Assembly: GCA_017979445.1 (NCBI GenBank)
Contig: CM030704.1
Location: 15,483,658-15,547,657, forward strand
Reading direction: 5' to 3'
Source: Akebia trifoliata
Taxonomy: Eukaryota; Streptophyta; Magnoliopsida; Ranunculales; Lardizabalaceae
DNA: 64,000 nucleotides
Of this stretch, positions 23,881 through 35,226 are shown piece by piece. Made by a program: the position numbers and the translations under genes. How positions within the stretch are numbered: the first letter of the stretch is position 1; each line of letters opens with the position of its first letter. A model generated the notes under the pieces. It was given only the letters and a program-made list of their open reading frames with translations, made no database searches and was not told the DNA's origin.

Positions 23881-23898
23881 TCCCTAGCAGAGTCGTCA
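23881..23898 (-). promoter_or_regulatory. Primer-binding site of element F (tRNA-Arg type)
   Basis: Minus strand TGACGACTCTGCTAGGGA lies three bases inside the 5' LTR. It resembles TGGCGACTCCGCTGGGGA, the complement of the 3' end of plant tRNA-Arg(ACG), with three mismatches. E (58208-58225) has one mismatch to the same tRNA and B (62277-62294) has two. Confidence 0.75.
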
Positions 23899-23901
23899 AG
23901 T

Positions 23902-25875
23902 TGTAGACATGAGATGTTCATCGTAAACCTCAATGCTACATTGTTTGAAGCCACCACCATTCTTTTTTGGAAATGAGTGTGAATGGGTACCCGAAAATAT
24001 TTTTGAAATTATTTTTAAATTGTAGTGCCTTTCATGCATGAAAATAATGTGGTATACCTAAGATCTAGGTATGGAGATTTGGTTAGAGGATGGGGAAGGT
24101 ATTAGGCACCCCATCCTCTCCACCAAAGGTGGTTACATTGAAACTTGGCCATCTTTTTCCAAAAAACTTAAGAAAGTGAATGAAAATACAATAAAATGCA
24201 TGTTAGAGGTGGTATGTGCATTCAGTGAAATATTCCATTAGGAAAGGGTTTTGATTTCAATGTGACGTTAAGGGCATCCTACGGAGAAGGATGACCCATA
24301 TAACCACATTATTTTTTATGGATATAAATATTGGTTTAAGCTTTAGAGAGACTCCATGATGGAGTTCTCTTGAGGCCACAACCTTAATGCATATATGCAA
24401 GGCTAGAAATTTAGTATTTTACCCTAATAAAAGGGTGACACATTTCTTCATCATTGTCATGCATATGTAAGTGGATGCATTGTATAATATGATGCATGAG
24501 ATATCGTAAGGAAAAGAGGGCTTCAACCCCTACCTTTTCGATCGAACCTGAGTCCAACTTACTGGAGATGGGAGATGGTGTGCATTACATCCTAAGGATT
24601 GCTAAAATATAAAATTGGAGGGTTGGAAATAAAATATGCAAACTAAACAAAATACACCTAGTTTAACCCACCTTTTCCCTCCTTGATGCTCTTGAATAAG
24701 CTTGAATCTTGAGATGGATTTGAAAATTGAATACCTTGGTTCAGGGAAGATGATTAGAGGTGATGGAATTTTTGGTTGAAGGTTGAGAGATGGGTGAGAA
24801 TTCTTAAGTTAGAAGATTTGGTAGATAAAGGGTTGAAGAAGTGAGTAGAAATTTGGATAGAGTTTAGGGTAGAGAAATGGGGGCTTGAGAGCATCGATTA
24901 TTCATAGAAATTGAGGTTATTTATAGAGTTTTTGAGAATTTTTGGGGATAAAATTGTCTAATTTTAAAAATAAAGGAATGAACATGAGATTTAGGTACTT
25001 ATTTTGGATTTTTTGTTTTTATGAGGGTAAATATGTCATTTGTAAAGAAATCCAAAAAATATTATTTGATCATTGGTTTTTTGGTAAATAGAGGTGGGAA
25101 AATAAAATATACTTTTGGGAAGGTGAGTAAGGGAATGACATGTGTAAAGGTGCAGTGGTAGATGAAAAGTAGACTTTGATTCATTTGTAAATAATACTTA
25201 AAGTAAAGGTGGATGCATATTTTTGAAATGGACTATAATGGGAAAGCTCCACGTATGTACTTGAAGATTCTCACCTTTTGAGGGTATGATTGAAAGTTTT
25301 CTCAACTTTATGAATTATTACCAAAGACTAAAGAACCTTTTTGGTTTGACCATCCTTTTTAGAAAGGGTATTATTATATTTTTACAAGGGGGAGTTGACT
25401 CTCCAATTAGATAAAGCATTGGGTATTAAAGGCTTATGGGAGATCAACATGTGTCACCTTTCAAAGGGATGTGAGAGAATGGGCTTGGTGTTAAGCTTAG
25501 AATGGACCTGGGCTATGGACTTTGGATTTGAGAGTGGACTTGGTTTTGGACTTAGAAAATGGACTTGATTTTGGATTAGGAGATGGACTTGGGTTTAGGG
25601 TCTAATATGGACTTGAGTTTAGGGTTTAGTATGGACTAGAAAATGGACTTTGATTAGGGTATGGGTGATGAATTGGTTAATGGGGAATGAATATGGATTT
25701 AGAGTAGATTAGGGACAAGGCTGAGCATACAAAATTATATGACATGATACATGTATGCATGAAAATGATGCCAACTGGCAATACGGGCCCATTGAGAGGC
25801 TTAAGTTCTTAATTGAAATCAATTCAAGAAAATTTTAGATTTTTCTAATGGTTTGTGCAAATTGGGGTGTCTACA
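23902..25875 (-). mobile_element. 5' LTR of element F
   Basis: Partner of 11237-13168, with the same ends and order of segments. It contains a TATA-like box (24917-24925), the stem-loop (24085-24119), and the GGACTTGG repeats at about 25490-25650. Confidence 0.9.
24085..24119 (-). promoter_or_regulatory. Conserved LTR stem-loop (F, 5' LTR)
   Basis: AGAGGATGGGG pairs perfectly with CCCCATCCTCT (11 bp) around AAGGTATTAGGCA. It lies 183 nt from the LTR 3' end. See the finding on covariation. Confidence 0.8.
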
Positions 25876-25880
25876 ATTAG
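25876..25880. repeat. Target-site duplication ATTAG (right) of element F
   Basis: Partner of 11232-11236, with one mismatch. Confidence 0.8.
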
Positions 25881-26105
25881 CATAGGCTGACTCAACAGGT
25901 ATCATACCGGATCCATCTTATTTATTAGCCAAATCGTGTGGTCAAAAAGGTAATATCGTAGTTCTGTGTGCCATAGTTTAAGGCAAGGCACAACCGTTTA
26001 ATATGATAATACTTTTTTTTAAGTGGGGAGCAACACATTACTCAAGTAGTAGATGGACTTTTTATTTCTTCATCTTCTCAAGCCGAAAGTATACCCATCG
26101 TAGAA
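25881..26105 (-). pseudogene. Ty3/gypsy RNase H remnant, upstream half (element I)
   Basis: Minus-strand frames show IYYLSN, then LRYYLFDHTIWLINKMDPV, then LLSQPMLT, corresponding to 'aIYYLSKK', 'LRhYlLsHTtWLIskMDPi' and 'EKPALT' of gypsy RNase H. The match stops at 25881, and the next expected residues (RRLVRW) are found at 11231 on the other side of element F. Stops are present. Confidence 0.75.
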
Positions 26106-26939
26106 TATACCTATAAAGGGTCACGGTGCCACCGAGCTTTCCATCGTGGTGCCACAAATTGTGTTATTTGTGGTCTTGGTGTTCCCACTGGTTTCCACCA
26201 TAGATGAAGTATGTACCACCCATCTTGGCTCATTGAGTTTAATGGTGGAACCCCTACGTAACACAAGAAAACTTGACACCTACAAAAATCACATGTATAC
26301 ATTTGACGAAAATCATTTAAACATGATTATGCTCATAATTATTTTCAAGAAAAATGATTGATAGCTTTTATATACTATCATATTAGCTACGAACACCATT
26401 TCTCCAAATTTAATACCAAGTGGGGCTTTGAATTCTACCTGAGCAAGCTAGTGCTCCGTCCTCCGATTCCTCTCGAAGTTGTCAAACTTCTTTGAAATTA
26501 GATCAACTCCTCATGCTCTTATGTTCCAAATCTACATAGGACCTTGAAGGTTATAACTTGGGCATGGATTTTGGCAAGAATTGATTGGGTTTCATGGGAT
26601 GAAAAGAAGAATAAGGTTTCTAGAGTTTTGGCTTAAGCAAAAGAGAACAAAATGTCTCTTAAAGAGGCTTTTAATAGAATTTCAGTTTGGGACTAACCAT
26701 GGTTTAATTAATCTTAGTTAATCAATCATGATCATCACTTGCCATTTGGCAAGGGATTAGTTGGGTGGCAACAAATGCATTAAAACATCATGTTAAGTGA
26801 CACATGGGGGGTTGGTTTCATGGTACTTAACTCATCTTCGACTTCAGTCAAAGATGATTGACTCAAACAAACTAACCATGGTTAACTTAACCATGGTTTG
26901 ATTAACTTACCATGTGATCTTCATGCCATATGGCATGGG
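26106..26939. other. Gene-less stretch, unrecognised
   Basis: I see no gene here. Part of it (26690-26930) is AT-rich with repeated ACCATGGTTWA and AACTTAAC motifs. It borders the hAT insertion and continues on the other side at 33492. It may be a decayed LTR, but no ends could be found. Confidence 0.5.
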
Positions 26940-26947
26940 GTTTAAGT
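26940..26947. repeat. 8-bp target-site duplication GTTTAAGT (left) of hAT
   Basis: Perfect match to 33484-33491. Eight base pairs is the length made by hAT transposases. Confidence 0.85.
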
Positions 26948-26976
26948 TTGGGGTGCAACTTGGTTCAGGTTGGTTC
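26948..26976 (+). repeat. Left terminal inverted repeat of hAT
   Basis: TTGGGGTGCAACTTGGTTCA and following bases. The closest inner match to the right end is GGTGCAACTT. Confidence 0.75.
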
Positions 26977-27194
26977 AATTTTGAGCAAAATCAGAATCGA
27001 ACTGACCAAGGTCTGTTCCATTATATTGAAACCAGAATCAAACCGACTTGGTATAGAACCGAACCGACCTTAATTCGATTTGGTTCTGTTCGGTTCCATG
27101 GGTTGCCAAAAAAATTTCATCAATTAAAATCTAATTGAAACCTGGAACATTCCATCCATTTTTGACACTCAAGGTAGGAGAGACATTCTTTCGT

Positions 27195-28745
27195 AATAAA
27201 TCCATTACATCAAGTGAAAAGTAGTTAGTAACAACTTAATGCCATAAGCCTTAGTTCGCTACCATATATCTCAGCAGAAGCAATATAGATTTGAGTGTCC
27301 TTATGAAAGCCTAAAGCTTGTAAAACTAATGCAGCCTCCTCTGGTGTAAGAAGACACAAACCTTGTGATGATTTCTTCTCGTTAGACATTATCTCTTTCT
27401 CTCTCCACCAAGGGTAGGCATATCTGTATGAGTGCACAATGAAAGTCAACATATCAAACATTCTAATCCAATCATTCTATTATTAACTTTAAAAAAATGT
27501 ATTTGAAACATCACATTAAATGGCCAACTCCAATTGTTCTATATGCACAAAATATAAATCTATTATCTCTAACTCCAACAAGCATCCATCCAAAAGATAA
27601 TGCATCAACCTTTAAACAAAATGAGAAACAAACCTCTTCCGCTTGAGCTCCTCTGCTTCTTCATCCAAGCAGCCATGAGTACAACCTGAGAAAGCCAACA
27701 TGTCCATTTCATATCTCAAATGCAACACCACAAAAAAGCCCCTATGTTTAAGCATATGAACCAATTTATTTCCCAAAGCTTCCATCTTAGGAGTAAATTT
27801 TAGTGTCTGGTAATTAATATGGCACCTCAGCTTCTAAAGATCAATGGGTAGCTCATTGTTTGCTAGACGTGCATTGGTTTGTTAAAATGAATCACGTTGT
27901 ACTAATTGAAAAGTGGCAAAATCTACAAGATAAGAGAGAAATTGTAAGATAAAATGGACGCCCTACAATGGTTGGAATCAATAGTAAACAGGTCATCAAT
28001 TATTTAGAAGTTGTTTGCCCAAAGTAGAACCAAAAATACCAGATAGAGGAATAGTAAGATAACCAAAAAATTTTAGAAAGGTCAGCTTATTGTACTAGTC
28101 ATTTCTCTCTAAAACAAATTCAGTAGGAAGAAAGAATAGTAATATTATATAAATTCTAGGGATCATCAACACTCACTTTTTGGCCCATCTGAAACCAGAG
28201 GAACAAACCCTAGATCTTATGAGATTTAAAAACTAGAAGTATGCAAACCTTCGCAAGTAATATGTCTCATTTGACCAGCTCACTGGAAGCGTTTCAAGTA
28301 GTTGATTTGCAATTTTTCGACTAAGCCTCTTTGGTAGCCTTTTGATGATGTGCACCTCATCTCTTAATAAATCAATGAAGTGCCTCACATTAAAAATATC
28401 GCCAAAGTTGCTGCAAAAGATTTCTATTAGTTGGATATTTTACTCAGAAAGAACACCTAGTCAAAGAATTTTAAAACCAATAAAAATACCTAGTATCTGT
28501 CCAAAATGATTTCTTATCAAGCTCTGGAACAACTGATGTGAGGTTCAATAGCCGTGCAACTGTCACCATATCACAGATCTGAAACAAAATGCCAATTTTG
28601 AAGAATAAACAGATTGGCATAAAACATATGAAAGTCAATAAAGAAAGTGAAATGATGAAAAAATACTACAGCACGCATTTGATTCAAGCCTCCATTGCAA
28701 GATATTTTAAGATAACCATAGCTTTCATAAATTCCTAAAACATGT
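27195..28745 (-). pseudogene. O-fucosyltransferase family gene fragment, five exons
   Basis: Five separated minus-strand blocks match consecutive parts of a plant GDP-fucose protein O-fucosyltransferase-like protein. Exon a (about 28737-28673): GYLKISCNGGLNQMRAV. Exon b (28579-28491): [20 protein letters not shown]. Exon c (about 28413-28247): FNVRHFIDLLRDEV and KRLPKRLSRK, then VSWSNETYYL. Exon d (about 27885-27641): ARLANNELPIDL, a stop, [20 protein letters not shown], then [15 protein letters not shown]. Exon e (about 27426-27230): [11 protein letters not shown], then [14 protein letters not shown] and [12 protein letters not shown]. Splice-like AG/GT borders remain (for example before YAYPWW), so the copy came from genomic DNA, not from mRNA. 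The N-terminus and C-terminus are missing and exon d has an in-frame stop. Intact family members are Golgi type II glycosyltransferases. Confidence 0.85.
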
Positions 28746-28804
28746 CAATTGCAATTATATTATTTGTCAAAGAAAGAGAGCTTAGCAAAAAAAAAAACTA
28801 ATAA

Positions 28805-28925
28805 AAAATTTGTGACAAAGTCACCACTTTGCAGCCACCACTATTAGTGACAAAGTCACCACTTTACAATAATTACATGTGGCTTCATTGCAGCCACCAC
28901 TTTACACAAACATTGTGATGGGGAA
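28805..28925. repeat. Short direct repeats
   Basis: GTGACAAAGTCACCACTTT occurs at about 28812 and 28846, and 'GCAGCCACCACT' at about 28831 and 28889, inside the hAT. GTGACAAAGTCAC is itself partly palindromic. No gene is seen here. Confidence 0.6.
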
Positions 28926-29779
28926 CACCGAGGCACCTTGATGTTGTGATCTGCACACTTTACATGAATGTTGGCTGCCATGTCAGCATGTTTTTGTGTA
29001 TCTGCCAACTACATACACCAGCTATCCAAAGATAAACTCATAATAGGAGTTTCGCCATAACAGAAAAACAAATATATTTGTAAAAACATTCTTAAATTGT
29101 GATAAGAAAAGTAATTACCACAAACCCAATAGGTTGGTCAGCCCATTGAGTAAGATGATCAGCAAATAGAGGTTCAAAACCAAAGAGAGTCTTACATCCT
29201 ATGTTCTCCCCACCTTCAGGGATGATTTTAAATGAAAGTTAGATTTTTTATGTATTGCAAGTAAAAAAAAGGCATATTGCATGTCAAATTTTTCATAATC
29301 GTATCAAAATCTTATATAATCAAAGAGCATACTGCAAGAATCAACTATTAAAATGTCCAAAATTCAAAATCCAAATATCACATCAACACATTCATACAAT
29401 TTGTCCTGAATAAATCAATTTTGCTTACATTGACACACCAATTCTATTAGCAACCATACATAATCAAAAGAGTAAATCACAATAAAAAAAAATCAACCAC
29501 TCTCCATCTTCCTCCACTCTCCAATCGATAAGTCTAAAAAAAAAACATTATTGTTATATATATAAAGTTGAATATTTTAAAAAAAATTATTCTATTGTAA
29601 TAATTTATGGAATAACAATTTACCTAAAAATACAAATGAAGAGGTATTTGTAATTCAATCAAGAAGTTCAGAATCATCTGTAATAACTGTAAAAATAAAA
29701 TAAAAGAAATTATAATCAAATAGAAAATAGAAATGAAAGAACTTCTCAAATAAAATAAAATCATATTAAAATTAAAAGT

Positions 29780-31840
29780 TACCTAACTTGATTTCTTCAA
29801 ATTATTCTAACTTCTCTTCAACATCAATTGGAATTGGTGAATCACGTAACCAATCCTATCCACAAATTAAATATTCCACAAACTTCGGGGTTAGGAAACT
29901 ACGAAACTGATCTAATACGCGACCCCTAGTGCTAAAAGCACTCTGGGAAGCAACAGTAAAAACTGGAATAACTAACAAATCTCGTGCTACTATAGAAAGT
30001 ATGCGATATTTAGAAGAATTAATTTTTCACCAATCCAAAATATTAAAATTTATGTCTTGCTTCTCAACACTTTTTTCTAAGTATCTATCTACTTCTGATT
30101 TGTAATCCACGCTTTTTTCTTCTTCTAAGTACTTCAGAAACTCAGATTGAAGTGACTTGACTTGAGCATTATCTTCACCAATTAGTTGATCAACTTCCAT
30201 CTCATTTAAATTTTGAATAGAATGATTTAAAGAAATAGCTGAAATTGAGTCGAGAAATTGATAATGCTGAAAAATTTAGTTCATTGTTCCCCTTATTGTT
30301 CTAATCAACTCCTCAACCTTATAAGTAGATAAACCTTTGAGTAACAAAATTTTACATCTCTCAACTTATAACGAGGATTCAATACCACAGCAATCAATAA
30401 CATCTTGTTTATCTTGTCAATACTCCCCCAATACTTATCAAATTTATCTTCATCTTCACTGCCATAAAACTCAAGCAAGGATCAAGACTTTTAGACCAAT
30501 CAGAAATAGTATTTTCAATGGTGCAAACTTCATGAAAGTAAGAATTAGTAGTGACATAAAGAAAACCCGACATTCGTTTAGAGGCATCATTAAAAGTTTA
30601 CAAAAAAATTAGCCAATACTCGAGCATAATTCCAATCATCTTCAGTGGGAAGCCCTCCTCTAAGTTCTTTCTCAAATTGTGATTCTTGTTATTTCAACCG
30701 TTCAAATATTTTTTGAAATTTTATAGCAGTATCTAACATAAGATATGTTGAATTCCATCGAGTTGAAACATCAAGGACTAAAAAACTCTTACATGTAATT
30801 CTTTCTTGGTCAACACATTTCTTAAATTGTTGAACTCTTGACGAAGAACTCCTTACATATTTTATAATTCCACGAATTCTACTAATAAAATCATAAACAT
30901 CACTAATCCCTTCTTTTACTATCAAATTCAATATATGTGCACAACATCTCATATGCAAAAATTCACCTTCTAGAATGCAACCACCCCTTTTATTCAATTT
31001 TGTTTCTCAAATAACCAATGGTAACGTCGTTAGAACTTGTGTTATCAACCGTGATAGTACATACATTCTCTATACCCCCATTGAAGCAAGTATAACTCAA
31101 TTGTTTTACCAATTAGGTGACTAGTAATAACACAAAAATTAAGTATCATTTTATATAGTTTTCATTTTTTATCAATGAAATGTGTAGTGAGACACATGTA
31201 TGAAATGTTTTACAAAGAAGTCTATAAATTCATAGTAAGAGAGACTCTTTGAACAGAAGTATTCAATACATTCTTCAACTTTTTCTTTTCATTTTCATAC
31301 AATTGTAAGCAATCTTTTACCACAGAGGTGCGAGACACTAAACGAAATTTAGATTGCAATACGATTAAAAAATATTGAAAACCTTCGCGCTTTACAAACT
31401 TAAAGGGAGATTCATTAATGATTATCATTCTTATAAGGGCATCTCTACATAACTCTTGTTCAAATTTTCAAGAGGTAAGGCTACTATCTCCCATATCTTA
31501 CTGTTTGGAATGATAGGACTTTTTGCCTCTTGTCATCACAATAAGGATACTTGAGAAATTTAGTTAATTGTTTCCTTAACGTACTAGTCCCATTAACACT
31601 CGAGCACCCATAATCTGATCTACAATAATTACATTTGGCTCTTTCTGACTTCCCCCTATTATCATTTTTAATTCTAGTAAAATGATCCCAAACATCAAAT
31701 TTTAGTCTATAAGGATTCTTGCGAGTTGAGTTTACCTTAGGTTTTGAGGCAACAATGCTAGTAGTAGCAAAAGGAGTAGAAGGAGTAGAATCAATAACTG
31801 GTTCAATATTGACATTGCTAGTGTCTTTATCTCCACATCT
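29780..31840 (-). pseudogene. hAT transposase (RICESLEEPER type), broken
   Basis: Reading on the minus strand, the N-terminal part (about 31740-31500) shows a BED-type zinc finger: VWDHFTRI, then AKCNYCRSDYG, then GTSTLRKQL, where the usual His pair is already lost. The middle (30997-30689) has HMRCCAHILNLIVKEG and VSTRWNSTYLMLDTA, both conserved in plant hAT transposases. The C-terminal dimerisation domain (about 29990-29840) reads SIVARDLLVIP and TVASQSAFSTRGRVLD. Many stops and frameshifts interrupt it, and no clear start codon is seen at the left of the zinc finger. The family cuts and pastes its element through the 8-bp-staggered target cut. Confidence 0.85.
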
Positions 31841-33470
31841 AACAAAAAGAAAAATATATCAATTAAGTTCCAATATACATCAAAAGATTTAAAATAATTA
31901 AGTCAAAAAAACATTCAACATGAATTAATGCTCCAATTAAAAGGTTAATTATGAACTAATTTTTTCATGAAATATCCAATTAGATAAATGGTAAATTTTG
32001 AAAATGGTAAATTATAATTTTTGGAAGTAACATATTTTATAAGGCAATTTTTTAAAAAACTTTTTTTAGGAAAATTGTAGTGAGAAAAATATTTATGATT
32101 TATATAATAATTTTTCCTACTTATGTAAAATATTTTAATTTCAAAAATAGTGAATCGGTGATTCCTATTTGGAGAAGAATTAATTTACTATTTTCGGAAT
32201 TAAAATGAATAGTCTACAATTTTGAGCACATCTTTTAGTAAATCAACCAAAAATAAATAAATAAATAAGGTGCATTTATTTTTATTTTTTTTCAAATTAA
32301 GCCTTCTAATTATAAAAATATGAAATCAAAATAGATCCTAATCAACCCCAAATCCCCAAGATTTTGTTTGGTTTCTTAAGTTAATTTGGAGCATCGAGAG
32401 GGTAAAATACTCGACTCATTAAACAAGTTAACCTCCATTACTCTAATACATTGGCACATAGATTGAATCTATAACTATTCTTTAATGCATCACCTTAGAC
32501 AAATTAGCAGATCAAATCCAATTTTATATTTTCTTATGCACTAGATAAAGAGGATTGAGTTCTACTTATTCTAGGTTGTGATTGCAAATTCGATTTATGT
32601 CGACAAATATAATTAAAAAAAACCAATTTAAAGGAAAATTTTAATTAATCTCTGATCCTTTAAAACCTCTTATACCACAAAATTTGTTATTTTTTCTCCA
32701 AGTTTAGATTATCACGATTCTAAAGGAAATAGAACCCAAGATTGAAGATAATGGCAAAAAGGTGTGTTTGGATCATAGTTTCCTAATGTAGAAATTTAGC
32801 AATTACTAAAATACAAAGCATTTTTTTTTGTGAAAGAAAAGTGATTCATTGAATAATAATTAGAAATATATATATATATAATATATGGTCTGATTTATTT
32901 CTTGGAATAACAATCCAAGATCTCTGATGCTTTAAAACCAAAATCAAATCCAAGATCTAACTTATCTTCATGAAAACATGATTCAGTATATCATTGTGGG
33001 CCAAAAGTAATGGAGAGAGAGAGAGCGATCCACCGCTGACCATCGGAGTTGAAATGCGGCTACCGTGTCGTACTATCGCACTACCACACACAATGGCAAG
33101 AGACAGAGAGACAAAGAGAGGGGGGGAGGAAGGGATGACTGCTGGCAGCCAGAGTTAAGCCCGTAACCGCATGTTCACTGCAACTGTAAGAAACGAGAGA
33201 GAGAGAGGGAGAGTAGAGGGAACAGGAAACCGAAATACCAAGAGTTAGGGTTTCATAGTTTACTGGTTTTGGTTTTTGTAAAAAACTAAAAATCAAATAC
33301 ATATTTAATATTTTATTTTAAATAAATATTGGTTCAGTTTTTTATATTGTCTGAACCGAGAACCGAACTGAATTCATCAGTTCTATATTTTTTAGAAGGA
33401 ACAGGGAACTAAAATAACGAGAGTTAGGGTTTCGTGGTTTACTGGTTTTGGTTCCATTTGAACTGAATTA
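31841..33470. other. AT-rich sub-terminal region of hAT, no gene
   Basis: Non-coding, AT-rich, with TA and GA microsatellites (32868-32887; 33014-33025; 33195-33210). Near the end the segment 'GAGTTAGGGTTTC.T.GTTTACTGGTTTTGGTT' occurs twice, at about 33240 and 33420. It may hold the transposase promoter. Confidence 0.5.
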
Positions 33471-33483
33471 AGTTGCACCTCTA
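33455..33483 (-). repeat. Right terminal inverted repeat of hAT
   Basis: Ends ...AAGTTGCACCTCTA, the complement of TAGAGGTGCAACTT. Confidence 0.75.
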
Positions 33484-33491
33484 GTTTAAGT
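33484..33491. repeat. 8-bp target-site duplication GTTTAAGT (right) of hAT
   Basis: Partner of 26940-26947. Confidence 0.85.
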
Positions 33492-34700
33492 TTGGAGCTA
33501 ACATGTGTCCATGGGTGACCCACCACAAGATACATGGCTAGATGAGGTGTCTCAACCATTTAAGCTATCTTGACCCAAGTCAATCACAATTAACTTGATC
33601 AAATAATCTAGTTTATTCTACTAACCCTAGTTCTAGGTTTAGTTAACTATTTAGATTAGGTGATGGGGTCCATTCTAATTGAATAGGATGTAAAACTATT
33701 GACTTTGACTTTGGTCAACTTGAGTTGACCATATTTGACTCGTTCAGAATCCAAGTTTTCGAGTTCTTGACTGGACTCATTTCTCACTGGATTTTGATGT
33801 TCAAATAGTCTTATCTTGAATAACTTTTCGAGATCTATCTAATGGAATTATTCATTTTTTGAAACTTTCACTCCTTATATCAACTATCCTTATGATGTAT
33901 TCCTACTTGTCTTAGTTTTTTTTTTATCAACTTTCGATGATACTTAGTCGATCTTATTGTTGACAATTCTCATGCTTTTGTAGATTTATTAATTTATTAT
34001 TTTTAATTGATTTGATCTCACATGTCTTATTGAAAACTTTCCTCGAGATATGTGGTGACTCAAATGGTCCGTCATAGTTTTGATCGAATCAAGATGTAAG
34101 TGAATGGGGTCCTTAAGTACCCTTAGGATCCTTCTAGAACCTCAACGCGGAAGTGATTGGATAAGTATCCTAGGGTGAACTTGGGGTGGTTGGGTGTAAC
34201 ATTTCTCTCTCTTCCCCGATTGTGAATGAACTTGGGGTAAAATTGAGAGAAACCACAGGTGGACTTATGGATTACAATGAGCTCAAGGGAAAAAATCGCA
34301 CTTAGATCTATGGGGTTGGATGAATTTGAAAGAAAGGATCTCATTTAGATATATAGGTTCGTGTTATCCTAGATCTAGAGGTGAAATGGATCTTAAATCT
34401 TGATTGAAATAACACACCTAGGATTATAGATTTTGATAACCTTGAGAGAATGAACACACCTAGCTAGGCCAATGGCTTCTAATGAAATTGGGGAAAACCA
34501 CCACTAACTGTATGGAATCAAAGGGATCTCGAGAGAGGTAACCACACATATATAGACTCATAGATTCAAAAAAAAATTGGAAGTCCACACTTAGGTCTAT
34601 GGATTGACATGATCTAGGTTGAAATTTGAACCTAAATTGAGGTGAGAATAACACTTACAGTTCGGAAAAATACTAAGGCTTTGAAAGTGATCCACCATAA
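33492..34700. other. Gene-less stretch with degenerate repeats
   Basis: No gene is seen. From about 34200 to 34640 a loose repeat of 70-100 bp recurs, with the motif CACYTAGRTCTATGGRTT (for example near 34300, 34420, 34590). This resembles the repeat-rich leaders of Tat elements and may belong to element G. Confidence 0.45.
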
Positions 34701-34719
34701 GAGGTAAAGAATTCAGAGA

Positions 34720-34990
34720 AAGTCTGTTTTGGCCTTAGGTAGCAAGGATTCTATGTAGAAAACCTTTGGCCATTGTTGCGTTATTGTCAAGGCCTGGAGG
34801 CTTTCTAGCTTTAGGTAAGTGAAGGCCAAGCATAGAAAATTCCTTGACCATGGATCAACGAAGGTTAGGAAAAACTTTTCTCTGGCCGTAGGTAAGTAAG
34901 GGCAAGGGTATAGAACACCCTTGAATGCAGGTAAGGTAACAACCAGAACAAAGTTCTTGAAGCCTTAGGACAGCGAAGGCCAAGCCAAAA
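34720..34990. repeat. Degenerate tandem repeat
   Basis: Units of about 65-80 bp with TTAGGTAAGTGAAGGCCAAGCATAGAA-like cores (for example at 34733, 34812, 34891, 34964). Probably part of the repeat-rich leader of element G. Confidence 0.5.
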
Positions 34991-35226
34991 AAAAATTCTA
35001 CATTCATGAATTTTCTTATTTGGAAACTGGTTTTGGGACTTACGCCAAGGTTGAGAAGGACTTAAAAAAAAATAAAAAGGTAACCCAGTCCTTTACCAAA
35101 GGATGGGAATCTTAATCTATTACAAGTGATCCCTCCCAATTACAAATTGGCCTTCAAATATTGACATACTAACAAACTTGAATGAATTCGGTACAGTCAT
35201 TGATTTTTTTTTTTGTTTTATTCTCT

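Larger units (their letters stand above)
11237..25875 (-). mobile_element. Element F: near-complete Tat-lineage Ty3/gypsy retrotransposon, 14.6 kb
   Basis: Two LTRs of about 1.93 and 1.97 kb bracket a 10.7 kb internal region read on the minus strand. In transcript order it holds: 5' LTR 23902-25875, PBS 23881-23898, leader with a minisatellite, gag, aspartic protease, RT, RNase H, a second (archaeal-type) RNase H, integrase, 3' UTR, PPT 13169-13184 and 3' LTR 11237-13168. The second RNase H, the Arg-type PBS and the long internal region point to the Tat/Ogre lineage. Stops and frameshifts break every domain and the LTRs differ noticeably from each other, so it is an old, inactive copy. It landed inside the RNase H remnant of element I. 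Confidence 0.9.
26948..33483 (-). mobile_element. hAT transposon with captured host gene exons, 6.5 kb
   Basis: The ends are short terminal inverted repeats: TTGGGGTGCAACTTGGTTCA on the left and, on the complement of the right end, TAGAGGTGCAACTTAATTCA. A perfect 8-bp duplication (GTTTAAGT) flanks them. Sub-terminal regions hold repeated CCGAACCGA/ACTGGTTTTGGTT motifs, as in many plant hATs. Inside, on the minus strand, lie a degenerate hAT transposase (29780-31840) and, downstream of it, five exons of an O-fucosyltransferase gene (27195-28745). The TIR and TSD bracket both, so the host exons moved with, or were captured by, the transposon. Now inactive, since the transposase is full of stops. 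Confidence 0.8.
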
